From assembly GCA_902363445.1 (NCBI GenBank), contig CABJAB010000006.1:1-64000 (forward strand): a DNA stretch of 64,000 nt. The letters run 5' to 3'. Shown here one piece after another: positions 44,001-52,920 of the stretch. The stretch is from Lachnospiraceae bacterium (GTDB taxonomy: Bacteria; Bacillota; Clostridia; Lachnospirales; Lachnospiraceae). Below the pieces are notes generated by a model. It was not told the DNA's origin, made no database searches, and was given only the letters and a program-made list of their open reading frames with translations. The position numbers and the translations under genes are program-made. Within the stretch, counting starts at the first letter, position 1. The number at the start of each line of letters is the position of its first letter.

Positions 44001-47000
44001 GCCGTGGAACGGACAATATACAGTATCCGCCCTGGCAGCCGGAGCCGTCACCACCATTACGATCCGGGGGACCATCTCTGTATCTCAAGCGGAAAACCTG
44101 GTGAATACCGCTGTCGTCACAAGCGATACCCCGGATCCGGATCCCGATGACAACTCCTCTACCACGGTCACTCCTGCAACGCTCTCTGCAGACCTGGAAA
44201 TCACGAAAACCGGTCCGGCCGGGGCCGAAGCCGGAGACCCTGTCACGTATACCATAACGATAACAAACAATGGGCCCAGCGATGCTCAGGATGTGTCCGT
44301 GACTGACGCTGTCCCGGCAGCGGTGACCGGAACAGAATATTCCGTGAACGGAGGCGCCTATTCACCCTGGACCGGCAGCTATACCATACCGGTTCTGGCC
44401 GCTTCCGATTCTGTGACGATCAGCATCCGCGGGACCCTCAGTCCGTCCGCTTCCGGCAGTCTCACAAACAGTGCGTCCGTCTCCTCATCCACGCCGGACC
44501 CGGATTTATCCAACAACGATGATTCCGTGATTACCGACGTAACTGCCAGCGCCGATCTCTCCGTCGTCAAAACGGCCTCTCCGGACCCGGCCGTTCCCGG
44601 GCAGACTCTGACTTACACCGTCACGATCAGCAACGCGGGACCATCCGCGGCCTCTGACGTGAGTCTGGAGGATAGCCTGCCGTCTGCCCTGACCGGTGGG
44701 GAATATTCCCTGGACGGAACCACCTGGAATCCCTGGAGCAGCCCTTATGCTGCCGGGACCATTCAGCCGGGAAGTGTCACCACCATTTACCTGAGAGGTA
44801 CGGTGGCCTCTTCCTCCGGCGCTTCTTTGAACAATACTGCCACGGTATCCTCCAGTACTCCGGACCCCGATACCAGCAACAACACTTGGACCATCACAAC
44901 GCCTGTGAGTCTCTCAGCGGATATGTCTGTCATTAAAACAGCCAGCCCTGACCCGGCTGTCCCCGGAGATCTTCTGACCTATACAATCACGGCCTCCAAC
45001 GCAGGACCAGCCGACGCACAAAATGTTAAGATCTCAGATACGGCTCCTTCTCTGCTCTCCAACGTCGCGTATTCCACCGACAACGGAACAAACTGGACCA
45101 CATGGCCGGGAACTCTGAACCTAGGAACGGTCACGGCAGGACGCGATGTAACAATCCTTCTCCGTGGTACAGTATCGGGCGCGGCTACAGGTACCATCCG
45201 CAATACGGCACTGGTCAGCTCTGACACCTCCGATCCCGATCCGTCCAACAATACCGATACGGTCCTGACGCCGGTAAATACCTCCGCGGATATTTCCGTA
45301 ACAAAAACTGCTTCTCCGACCCCGGCAGAGGCCGGCCAGCTTTTGACTTATACGATCACGGTCAACAACGCAGGACCAAACACCGCGGAAGCCGTCGCTC
45401 TGACAGACGCGGTTTCCTCAGACCTGACTCAGGTAGAATTCTCTACCGACGGCGGAACGAGCTGGAATCCCTGGACCAGTCCTTACAATATAGGCAATCT
45501 GGACAGCGGCACGACCAGGACTGTCCTGATCCGCGGGACCTTGAACGCCGCGGCCACAGGGCTGCTCGTCAACGAAGTATCCGTTTCCTCCGTCACACCG
45601 GACCCGGATCCGGACAACAATACGTTCACGCACCGAACTCCGATAGGAACATCCGCGGACATTTCCGTAACAAAAACAGCGGATCCTGACCCGGCCGTTC
45701 CCGGCGCTCCGCTGTCCTATACCGTCACCGTCCGAAACGCAGGTCCCGATACCGCCGCAGATGTGGTCCTCACAGATGCTGCCGCGTCTGCTTTGAAAAA
45801 TCCTGAGTACTCTCTGAACGGAGGCGCATACACGGCCTGGACCGGAAGTCTCACGATCGGAAGCCTGGCGGCCGGCGGAACCGCTTCCGTCATCATCCGC
45901 GGTACAGTAGACGCCGAAGACGAAGGACAGCTAACCAATCAGGCCTCTGTCACCACCACTACCCCCGATCCCGATCCGGATAATAATACTACGACAATAG
46001 AAACGCCGCTGGCCCCGTCGGCAAATCTCTCCATCCAAAAAACCGGTACGCCGAATCCGGCCGTACCCGGAGAGATCCTGACCTACACCCTGACCGTCCG
46101 CAACGCAGGTCCTTCTCTTGCCAAAGAGATCACTGTCATTGATACGGTTCCGGGAATCCTCTCCGACGCGGAATATGTGGCGGACGGCTCATCCAGCTGG
46201 GCTCCCTGGACCGGCACTCATCAGATCGCATCCCTGGACCCCGGCGCTGTAACAACTCTCACCATACGGGGGACCCTAGATCCGTCCGCGGCAGGAACCG
46301 TCCGAAACACCGCTGTGGTGACGGCCGCCACTCCGGACCCGGATCCTACAGATAATCTTTCGGTGGATGAACGTCCGGCCGCCCCTTCCGCCGATGTCTC
46401 CATCAAGAAGACAGCCAGTCCTAACCCTGCTGTCCCCGGCAGTTATGTCATCTATACACTGACGGCTTCAAACGCGGGGCCGGCGGACGCGCAGAACATC
46501 ACACTGACCGATACCATGCCCGCACGGCTCACAGATCAGGAATACTCCACCGACGGCGGCAAAACGTGGAATACCTGGAACGGGACCTTTCACTCTGCCT
46601 CACTGTCGGCCGGATCCACACTGACAGTCATGCTCCGCGGACTTTTGCCCGCCTCTGATACCGGCGGCGTTTCGCTCACCAACACGGCAGTCATCGGAAG
46701 TGACACGCCGGATCCCGATCCTGACAACAACACTTCCACGAACGTGACACCCGTGAGTGCGCTGGCGGATCTGGCAGTACGCAAAACCTCCCAACAGGCC
46801 GTCGTCTCGCCGGGTGAGCAAATAACCTACCGCATCACAGTCAGCAATGTGGGACCAGATGCCGCAGAAAACGTTATCATAAAAGATACTGAGGCGACAG
46901 GTCAGTTGACCGATGTCCAGTACTCTGCCGACGGCGGAGCTACCTGGCGCGCCTGGAACGGAAGCTATAGCGCCGGAACGCTGCAGCCCGGCAGCACACT

Positions 47001-48603
47001 TCCTGATCTCCTGCTCCGCGGGACCGTACCGGAGTCAGCCACAGTCATTACCAACACCGCTTCTGTGAGCAGCGACACACCGGACCCGGATACGAGCAAT
47101 AACACGTCCACCCTCAACATCCGGGCAGAAAATATGGCCAATATGTCCATCGCCAAATCGGCCTCTCCGTCCCCTGCCGTACCTGGGCAGAAGATCACCT
47201 ATACTTTGACGCTGACGAACAACGGGCCCGGAACCGCCAAACGAGTCACCTTAGTCGACGCAGTGCCGAGTCAGATATCCGGCACAGAGTTTTCCGTTGA
47301 CGGAGGAGCTACGTGGACACCCTGGAGATCCCCTTATGAGATCGCGTCCATGAGCGCCGGAAGCACCGCTGTCGTGCTGATACGGGGAACCTTGAGTGCA
47401 TCGGCATCCGGCACGGTCATCAATACCGCCGTCGTGTCCTCTTCCACCCCGGACCCGGATCCCGGCGACAACACGGCGACCGATACAACTCCTGTGCAGG
47501 ATGCTGCCGACGTATCCGTGACGAAGCTGGCCCATCCGACACCCGCCGTCCCCGGACAATACCTGACTTATACCCTTTTGGCAGCAAATGCAGGACCTGC
47601 CGACGCTCACGATGTCCTTCTGACTGACATGACACGGAATGCGGAATATTCCCTGGACGGAGGCGTCCACTGGCAGCCGTGGTACGGTTCCTACAAGCTG
47701 GGCACCATATCCGGCGGAGCTTCAACCAGACTTTTAATCCGCACCCTGCTCCCGTCCGATGCGTCTGGCAGCATTGAGAACACAGCATCCGTGTCCTCTT
47801 CCACTCCGGATCCAAATCCGGATAACAACACGGATACCATAAATACACCCGTGGCTGAGACTGCCGACCTCTCCGTACAGAAAACGGCGGAGACTGCCGT
47901 TGCAAGCCCTGGAGATACGGTGACTTATCAGATTATTGTGAGAAACCTCGGGACCATACAGGCTGAAAACGTCCGGATTCGTGATGATATCCCGAATGGA
48001 CTTTCCAACCTGGAATACTCCACAAACGGCGGCGCAAGCTGGTCCGCGTGGAGCAGCCCCTACCAGCTTGGAAATCTGGAGAACCAGGGAACCAGGACGA
48101 TCCTGCTCCGAGGGACGGTGATTGCCTCGGCCGGCATCATTGCCAATACCGTATATGTAAACAGCGATACGCCAGACCCGGATTATACCAACAACAGAAG
48201 CCAGGCCAACGTTACGGTCACTGTCCCTGACGCGGCCGACCTTTCCATTACCAAGACAGCCTGCTCTGATACGGTATGCCCCTGCAGGCCGGCGGCTTTC
48301 CACATCACTGTGACAAACAATGGTCCCGGCACGGCCAAAAACGTGATGGTCTCCGATCAGCTTCCGTCTGAACTTTTGAACGGCCGTTATTCCCTGAACA
48401 ACGGATTCTCATGGCATCCGTGGTCCGGACAGCTGGCGGCCGGCGATCTGGCAAGCGGCGCGTCGTTCACCATACTCCTCGCCGCAAACGTGGACCGGTG
48501 TGCGTGCGGACTGATCACCAATAAAGCCGTGGTATCCGCTTCGACTCCTGACCCGAATCCTGACAACAACCGTTCCTCAGCGACTGTGAGGGTCTGCCGG
48601 TAA
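41035..48603 (+). CDS. Giant surface-type protein with SdrD-B-like, GEVED and sixteen DUF11 repeats
   Basis: 2522 residues. Residues 1-120 are an SdrD-B-like domain (GTVFHDLNHDGQFTSGDPGI). About 125-375 resemble a beta-propeller (MYLFEGRPTNRLGINLVTGA). About 377-560 are a GEVED domain (DFGDAP...GEVEDYILQIG). Residues 562-2522 are sixteen DUF11 repeats of about 122 residues, each with EYSxDGGxxWxPWxG and NTAxVSSxTPDPDPxNN. No signal peptide, LPxTG, SLH or membrane segment. Cysteines occur only in the first 370 residues and in the last repeat. AAAGGAGG precedes the ATG. A spore-surface or wall-associated role is possible; the export route is unknown. Confidence 0.9.
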   Translation: MPATLTGTVFHDLNHDGQFTSGDPGISGVNVILYTAPGSSSGTPGCVETTTGADGRYSFTIAEAGTYTVYETVQASSACPPSIMGQPAGYSYSNGPRKAAVTVTQEQVTGNQTVNGPDFSHDTLNSPLPCDAEMYLFEGRPTNRLGINLVTGAQTDYGPLDQGGAVNAIGYNVLDNHIYGYDQTANTLVRVGQDAQDMLLYPRPAGMPAAAYSVGAMDLAGFYYAFAPGTGRFYTVDLRQDSPTFLKLVDPANGYVEQTGNYGTPLSSPLTIGDWAFNPRDNRLYGVERNGVVYRIDETTGNVTPLDTTGPNPGETFGSVVIDGNGNLYAVNNADGTIYRYIINGDSASGTRFSSTQVDAFNDAAMCPYAVIELDFGDAPDAGGGGGAGNYNTLLASNGPRHGVGASLYLGTTVTAEEDAHQNATATGDDLTQGIQDDGLSVPLPILSVNAASYTLNVTVTNYTGSAANLYGWVDFNKNGLFEASEAAAAVTVPAGSGTGQYTLIFNRPAGTVLTPDHTFVRLRVTSDNLTDTGQEVQDTRSVGPASDGEVEDYILQIGTTADLSLTKTADLPVLHTGDTIQYTITITNNSSEEALNVVLEDIVPPEITGVMYRIDGSPLDYWPGSLPLGTLAPGQVVIVTLQGVFDGSTLGPVVNTATVTASSDDPDPGNNTDTVTTPVERSANLVIQKDPQAVSATIGEMFEFLISVTNNGPDPAENTDITDIVESDFTSPEYSLNGGADWLPWTGQLPVGTLEAGDTFSFLLRGTVESGSSDTLTNTASVTSNTDDPDPSDNTVTVQVPKNASADLSVAKSGEPDPVGLGQQLNYTIVVSNSGPSPADDVTINDAIPAQLSNAEYSLDRVNWAPWTGTLAAGSLEAGSVYTVYLRGTVDPSAASGPLSNTVTVDSSTPDPDPSNNTYTETVTTEDTADLAITKTASPVPVTSGETLTYTISVTNKGPSAASNVTVTDPLHAGILNPEYSVDGSAYAPWNGQYTVSALAAGAVTTITIRGTISVSQAENLVNTAVVTSDTPDPDPDDNSSTTVTPATLSADLEITKTGPAGAEAGDPVTYTITITNNGPSDAQDVSVTDAVPAAVTGTEYSVNGGAYSPWTGSYTIPVLAASDSVTISIRGTLSPSASGSLTNSASVSSSTPDPDLSNNDDSVITDVTASADLSVVKTASPDPAVPGQTLTYTVTISNAGPSAASDVSLEDSLPSALTGGEYSLDGTTWNPWSSPYAAGTIQPGSVTTIYLRGTVASSSGASLNNTATVSSSTPDPDTSNNTWTITTPVSLSADMSVIKTASPDPAVPGDLLTYTITASNAGPADAQNVKISDTAPSLLSNVAYSTDNGTNWTTWPGTLNLGTVTAGRDVTILLRGTVSGAATGTIRNTALVSSDTSDPDPSNNTDTVLTPVNTSADISVTKTASPTPAEAGQLLTYTITVNNAGPNTAEAVALTDAVSSDLTQVEFSTDGGTSWNPWTSPYNIGNLDSGTTRTVLIRGTLNAAATGLLVNEVSVSSVTPDPDPDNNTFTHRTPIGTSADISVTKTADPDPAVPGAPLSYTVTVRNAGPDTAADVVLTDAAASALKNPEYSLNGGAYTAWTGSLTIGSLAAGGTASVIIRGTVDAEDEGQLTNQASVTTTTPDPDPDNNTTTIETPLAPSANLSIQKTGTPNPAVPGEILTYTLTVRNAGPSLAKEITVIDTVPGILSDAEYVADGSSSWAPWTGTHQIASLDPGAVTTLTIRGTLDPSAAGTVRNTAVVTAATPDPDPTDNLSVDERPAAPSADVSIKKTASPNPAVPGSYVIYTLTASNAGPADAQNITLTDTMPARLTDQEYSTDGGKTWNTWNGTFHSASLSAGSTLTVMLRGLLPASDTGGVSLTNTAVIGSDTPDPDPDNNTSTNVTPVSALADLAVRKTSQQAVVSPGEQITYRITVSNVGPDAAENVIIKDTEATGQLTDVQYSADGGATWRAWNGSYSAGTLQPGSTLPDLLLRGTVPESATVITNTASVSSDTPDPDTSNNTSTLNIRAENMANMSIAKSASPSPAVPGQKITYTLTLTNNGPGTAKRVTLVDAVPSQISGTEFSVDGGATWTPWRSPYEIASMSAGSTAVVLIRGTLSASASGTVINTAVVSSSTPDPDPGDNTATDTTPVQDAADVSVTKLAHPTPAVPGQYLTYTLLAANAGPADAHDVLLTDMTRNAEYSLDGGVHWQPWYGSYKLGTISGGASTRLLIRTLLPSDASGSIENTASVSSSTPDPNPDNNTDTINTPVAETADLSVQKTAETAVASPGDTVTYQIIVRNLGTIQAENVRIRDDIPNGLSNLEYSTNGGASWSAWSSPYQLGNLENQGTRTILLRGTVIASAGIIANTVYVNSDTPDPDYTNNRSQANVTVTVPDAADLSITKTACSDTVCPCRPAAFHITVTNNGPGTAKNVMVSDQLPSELLNGRYSLNNGFSWHPWSGQLAAGDLASGASFTILLAANVDRCACGLITNKAVVSASTPDPNPDNNRSSATVRVCR

Positions 48604-48642
48604 AAAAACGGCGCCTGACAAGAAAAAAATACAATTATTCTG

Positions 48643-48670
48643 CGGCGGCCCTTCGGGGCCGTCGTTTTCC
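48643..48670 (+). terminator. Terminator of the giant gene
   Basis: CGGCGGCCC (48643-48651), loop TTCG, GGGCCGTCG (48656-48664), then TTTTCC. Confidence 0.85.
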
Positions 48671-49278
48671 TATGATATAAAATACTTTTTGGAATCATTT
48701 TAAATTAATTCTGATTAAGCTCCAGTTTAACACCGGCAGAAGTTCCGGGCCGTCACGATTTCGGTTCGCTGGCGATACAGGGGCCGCTTTATCCCCGCTC
48801 TAGGAGTATCACTCACATGTCAGCGGAAAATCCGGATGATTTTTCGCCTCCGGTTCGCTCAGAAACGGAATCGGTATTTTTCGTTTCTGCCGCACCATTT
48901 CGAATGACTTCCATTTCCCTGGTTTCACAAAAGTATCAGGTATCCGCACGGCCCGTGCGTCCTAAGGCAGCGGGCCGCGGTGGCCGCCTCAATGGTTTTC
49001 AATACAACCGGAAGATTGTCTTGGTGCGGGAACAAGAGCAGGAGAAATGATCCGATTCCATCGTAAGGCGAGCGCCGCAGGGCCGTTAGCAGGATCTTCC
49101 CAGCCGCAGGAAGGTAAAAACCGAATTTCATGCAGGTTTTTATTGGAATCTGACATGGAAAAATATCGATTTATCCATGTCAGTTGGAAAGGACCGACTG
49201 GAGGCCGCAAAGATCCTGGTTACGGCTGCCAGCGAGCCGCCTGGATGGAAGCGGATTTCCTCTTGCCTTGTAAATCTG
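48671..49278. repeat. Structured dispersed repeat, copy B
   Basis: About 608 bases, the second copy of the element at 36842-37535, same orientation. It starts at once after the giant gene's terminator (TATGATATAAAATACTTTTT) and ends near 49278. Hairpins equivalent to copy A are at 48823-48832/48838-48847, 48860-48870/48879-48889 and 49151-49158/49175-49182. The first has changed in sequence but still pairs. It lies upstream of the MBL hydrolase gene. Confidence 0.85.
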
Positions 49279-49394
49279 AAAAAAAACATATTAAAAAGCT
49301 ATTCAAAGGTATGCTATAATAAATTAACACCTTGGAAGATTGTTTCTGATCTCAGTATGATATTCTGTTCCAAGCGTTATGGAAGGAGACGAAA

Positions 49395-50273
49395 ATGTAT
49401 GAATTGATACAGCTGACAGAGCAGAGCTACTATATTCAAAATCCCTCAAAGATTGGGCTTGTCAGACTTAATGATACCGACGTCTGTCTGATTGACAGCG
49501 GCAGCGACAAAGACGCGGGGCGTAAGGTGCGTCAGATCCTGGATGCCCATGGCTGGCGTCTGACCGCCATATACAATACTCATTCCAACGCCGACCATAT
49601 CGGCGGAAACCGTTATCTGCAGGGGCAGACAGGATGCAGGATCTATGCTCCGGGCATCGACTGTGAATTCACGAGGCACCCGGTCCTGGAGCCTTCGTTT
49701 CTCTATGGCGCATACCCGCCCCGGGACCTGCGGCATAAATTTCTCATGGCGCAGGAAAGCGACGCCGCGTATCTGACAAAAGATGTCCTGCCAGAGGGCT
49801 TCGCAATCCTTCCGCTCCCCGGACATTTTTTCGATATGACGGGCTTCAGAACGCCGGATGATGTTGTCTTTCTCGCTGACTGCCTGTCCAGCAGGCAGAC
49901 CCTGGACAAGTACCAGATAACCTTTATCTATGATGTTGCCGCTTATCTGAAAACACTTGAAATGGTGTGCTCCCTGACCGCAAGGATGTTTGTTCCTGCC
50001 CACGCGGACGCTGCAGAAACAATCGCCCCGTTGGCACAGTATAATATCAGCAAGGTACTGGAGATCGCAGAGAGAATCCTCTCCTTCTGTGAGGAACCGA
50101 TCTGCTTCGAAATGCTGCTTCAAAAAATTTTTGCGGCATATGACCTCACTATGAATTTCGAGCAGTACGTCCTGGTGGGCAGCACTGTCCGTTCTTACCT
50201 CGCGTGGCTGAAGGATACCGGCAGAGCCGACGCTTTCTTTGAACAAAATATGCTGCTTTGGAGGAAAGCCTAA
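49395..50273 (+). CDS. Metallo-beta-lactamase-fold hydrolase
   Basis: 292 residues. The zinc-ligand motif HSNADHIGG (a variant of HxHxDH with Asn in place of the second His), then LPLPGHFFD and the Asp of FLADCL. A C-terminal helical domain of about 80 residues follows. The substrate is unknown. AAGGAG precedes the ATG. The N-for-H change may alter metal occupancy. Confidence 0.85.
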   Translation: MYELIQLTEQSYYIQNPSKIGLVRLNDTDVCLIDSGSDKDAGRKVRQILDAHGWRLTAIYNTHSNADHIGGNRYLQGQTGCRIYAPGIDCEFTRHPVLEPSFLYGAYPPRDLRHKFLMAQESDAAYLTKDVLPEGFAILPLPGHFFDMTGFRTPDDVVFLADCLSSRQTLDKYQITFIYDVAAYLKTLEMVCSLTARMFVPAHADAAETIAPLAQYNISKVLEIAERILSFCEEPICFEMLLQKIFAAYDLTMNFEQYVLVGSTVRSYLAWLKDTGRADAFFEQNMLLWRKA

Positions 50274-50278
50274 ACCCT

Positions 50279-50740
50279 ATGAAAATCCGTAACTATATGC
50301 CGTCCGACTGCAGATGTCTGGCAGAGCTTTTCTATGATACCGTCCATGCCGTCAATGCTGAAGACTATACAGAAGAACAATTGAATGTTTGGGCCCCGGG
50401 AAATGCAGATCTGGAAAAATGGAATCAATCCTTTTCTTGTCATCATACCTTCGTCGCCGTTGAAAAAAAAAGAATCGTTGGTTTTGGAGATATAGATAAA
50501 ACCGGATATTTGGACCGGCTGTTCGTCCACAAGGATCATCAAAGGAAAGGGATTGCTTCCGCAATCTGTGACAAATTGGAACGCTCGGCCGGAACCGCCA
50601 GAATCACCACAGAAGCCTCTGTCACAGCAAAGCCTTTTTTTGAGAAAAGAGGATATCAGGTCGTGAAAGAACAGCAGATAGAGAGGCAGGGTATCCTGCT
50701 GACCAATTACGTCATGGAACTAATATTAACTTATCTATAG
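50279..50740 (+). CDS. GNAT-family N-acetyltransferase
   Basis: 153 residues. GNAT fold with the acetyl-CoA loop VHKDHQRKGIASAIC. The ATG at 50279 follows the MBL stop by five bases; a GGAGG lies inside the end of the MBL gene. The TTG at 50258 is an alternative start. Substrate unknown. Co-transcribed with the MBL gene. Confidence 0.85.
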   Translation: MKIRNYMPSDCRCLAELFYDTVHAVNAEDYTEEQLNVWAPGNADLEKWNQSFSCHHTFVAVEKKRIVGFGDIDKTGYLDRLFVHKDHQRKGIASAICDKLERSAGTARITTEASVTAKPFFEKRGYQVVKEQQIERQGILLTNYVMELILTYL

Positions 50741-50757
50741 AAGAACAAAGTGGACAA

Positions 50758-50791
50758 GCAAAAAAGAGGACAGAATCCTATCTGTCCTCTT
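50758..50791 (-). terminator. Terminator after the aldo/keto reductase
   Basis: AAGAGGACAG (50764-50773) pairs with CTGTCCTCTT (50782-50791). On the minus strand TTTTTT follows (50758-50763). Confidence 0.85.
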
Positions 50792-50818
50792 GAAGTAAAC
50801 CATATCAGTCCACTCTCT

Positions 50819-51946
50819 TTATTCCTTATTTCCGAAGGTTTCCGCAGCTCTTTCAAGCTCTTTGCGGATGGATATGTGCTGGGGACATACCTCCTCGCAC
50901 TTTCCGCATTTGATACAATCAGCCGCTCTTTTCTTTCCATGCCCGCTCACCAGCCAGTCCTCCTGATGGGCTGCCGACGGCATATCCTGATACAAGGTCA
51001 GGTAATTTAATGCGGTAAAGGAACCGGAAATGCCGATATTGCCGGGACAGACCTTCGCACAGTAATTGCAGGTCGTGCAGGGAATCAGGGGAATCCGGGC
51101 GATTTCTTTCTGCGCGGCTTTAAGGGTCTCCTTCTCTTCCGCCGTAAGACCGGTAAAGTCCTTCATGTATGAAAGATTATCCTGCATCTGCTCCAGATCG
51201 CTCATGCCGGACAGCACCGTGATCACCCCTTCCAAATCCGCAGCAAAACGGATGGCCCAGGATGCGATGGATCTGTCCGGCTCTGCGTCTTTAAAAATCT
51301 TCTGGACCGACTCCGGAGGATTGGCGAGCATGCCGCCCTTCACCGGCTCCATGATCACCACCGGCTTCCCATGTTTTCTTGCCACCTCATAACAGCGGCG
51401 GGACTGCACCGCCGGATAATCCCAGTCTGCATAATTGATCTGCAGCTGTACAAATTCCATTTCCGGATGCTTGGTCAGAAGCTCGTCAAGCTCCTCCGGC
51501 GTGGAATGGAATGAAAATCCGATGTGCTTGATCAGCCCCTGCTCTTTTTTCTCCCGTACAAAGCTCCACATATCAAAATCATTAAAGAAATGGGTACGGC
51601 CCTCTCCCAAATTGTGCAGCAGGTAAAAATCAAAATAGCCCGCCCCTGTCTGCTTCAAAGAAACATCGAACTGCCTGGCTGCATCTTCTCTGCTTTTACA
51701 GTCGATCCACGCCGCGTTTTTAGTCGCCAGCTGGAACCTGTCACGGGGATAACGCTCCACCAGCGCCTGACGGACCGCGTCTTCGCTGCCGGCATATGCC
51801 CACGCGGTATCAAAATATGTAAAACCGGCTTCTAAATACATATCCACCATCTGTTTGGTCTGTTCGATATCAATACCGCCGTCCTTCTGAGGCAGCCGCA
51901 TCATACCAAAACCCAGTTTTCCGATCTCTTTTCCTAAATAATCCAT
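50819..51946 (-). CDS. Aldo/keto reductase with C-terminal 4Fe-4S domain
   Basis: 375 residues from the ATG at 51946 (SD GAGG). The AKR barrel has GFGMMRLPQ and the Asp-Tyr-Lys-His type residues (YFDTAWAYAGSE, LLHNLGEG). The last 100 residues have two cluster motifs, CTTCNYCAKVCPG and CIKCGKCEEVCP. A common clostridial NADPH- or ferredoxin-linked reductase of unknown substrate. It lies downstream of a flavodoxin gene. Confidence 0.92.
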   Translation of the reverse strand: MDYLGKEIGKLGFGMMRLPQKDGGIDIEQTKQMVDMYLEAGFTYFDTAWAYAGSEDAVRQALVERYPRDRFQLATKNAAWIDCKSREDAARQFDVSLKQTGAGYFDFYLLHNLGEGRTHFFNDFDMWSFVREKKEQGLIKHIGFSFHSTPEELDELLTKHPEMEFVQLQINYADWDYPAVQSRRCYEVARKHGKPVVIMEPVKGGMLANPPESVQKIFKDAEPDRSIASWAIRFAADLEGVITVLSGMSDLEQMQDNLSYMKDFTGLTAEEKETLKAAQKEIARIPLIPCTTCNYCAKVCPGNIGISGSFTALNYLTLYQDMPSAAHQEDWLVSGHGKKRAADCIKCGKCEEVCPQHISIRKELERAAETFGNKE

Positions 51947-52002
51947 TCGCACTATCCTCACTCTTCTTTCTTTTATTTATCCGCGAACAGGTTCTCCGTT
52001 TC

Positions 52003-52482
52003 CTACAGCCCGAAGCTGTCCGCCCATTTCTTAAGTTCTGCCGCATCCGCATCCGCGTTAAAGCGCTTACCTTCTTTGAGAACCGCGCCGGGACAGGATA
52101 CCTTCAATTCTTCATTGGTCTGACCCATTCCGCTGCTCCCGGAAGTCGCAAACGGGATAACCGTCTTTCCTTTCAGATCATAGGCCTCCAAAAATGTATT
52201 GACGATCGTAGGCGCAACGTACCACCATATGGGAAATCCAATATAGAGGACATCATAGTTCCCCATGTCGGGAACCTTGTTCGCAACCGCAGGGCGGAAA
52301 GACTTATCATTCATTTCAATACTGCTGCGGCTTTTTTTGTTCATCCAGTCCAGATCGGCCGCTGTATACGGTTTTTCAGGTACGATCTCGTGCAGATCCC
52401 CGTCCACCGCCGAAGCCAGTCTCTTTGCCAGTTTGGCAGTAACTCCACTTGCCGAAAAATATGCCACCAATATTTTACTCAT
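52003..52482 (-). CDS. Flavodoxin
   Basis: 159 residues. FMN loop YFSASGVTAKLAK (Ala for the second Gly of the classic motif), GFPIWWYVAPTIVNTFLE and PFATSGSSGMGQT match the Flavodoxin_4 family. It may serve the adjacent reductase. It starts 206 bases after the stop of the third peptide gene. Confidence 0.92.
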   Translation of the reverse strand: MSKILVAYFSASGVTAKLAKRLASAVDGDLHEIVPEKPYTAADLDWMNKKSRSSIEMNDKSFRPAVANKVPDMGNYDVLYIGFPIWWYVAPTIVNTFLEAYDLKGKTVIPFATSGSSGMGQTNEELKVSCPGAVLKEGKRFNADADAAELKKWADSFGL

Positions 52483-52688
52483 ATTCCTTTCCTCGCTTTC
52501 TTTTCAGATTCAAGATTGTTTAAAGCAAACGCTGCTTCCCCGCATCAAAAAAACAGATGCGCCAGGAAGATTATCCCATATCTGGCTACATCTGTATTTT
52601 ACTTCTTATTTGTCTCGATGTCCAATGCTTATATAAAATCCTCCGCAATTCCCGTGGGGTATTTCTGCACGTCTTTTTCAGCTGGCTT

Positions 52689-52889
52689 CTACCAGGCTGA
52701 CTGCTTTGCACCGCACTCGGGGCATCTGACGTTTCGGTTTCCATCGACAAACAGCCATCCCCCGCCCAAATAGCCGCAGGTTTTGCAGGTGCGCCAGTCC
52801 ATGCTCCTCAGACCGCCTGTCACGCCGTCCAGAGCCTCGTCGGACAAAGCGGAAAAGCCGTTCCCTTTTGTCATCTTTTCTTCTTTCAT
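52689..52889 (-). CDS. Double-glycine peptide with a zinc-ribbon-like core (peptide 3)
   Basis: 66 residues from the ATG at 52889 (SD AAGGAGG). The leader MKEEKMTKGNGFSALSDEAL, DGVTGG has the double-glycine pattern for C39 peptidases. The core (about 40 residues) begins LRSMDWRTCKTCGY and ends RCPECGAKQSAW, with two CxxC pairs. It sits 31 bases after the sigma factor gene. The 34 codons upstream of this ATG are also open but lack an SD. It is an exported-peptide candidate for the transporter at 56640-58793. Confidence 0.75.
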   Translation of the reverse strand: MKEEKMTKGNGFSALSDEALDGVTGGLRSMDWRTCKTCGYLGGGWLFVDGNRNVRCPECGAKQSAW

Positions 52890-52920
52890 TCTCGATTCCT
52901 CCTTATCTTGATCCTGCCGC

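Noticed and set aside
41152..48303. Many long minus-strand frames opposite the giant gene
   Set aside because: They mirror the repeated, GC-rich DUF11 coding sequence, recur with the repeat period, have no SD and match no family.
41035..48603. Regular repeats that could suggest a CRISPR array
   Set aside because: The period is about 366 bases in one open frame, and repeats vary in sequence. They are DUF11 domains. No CRISPR array or cas gene is seen in the window.
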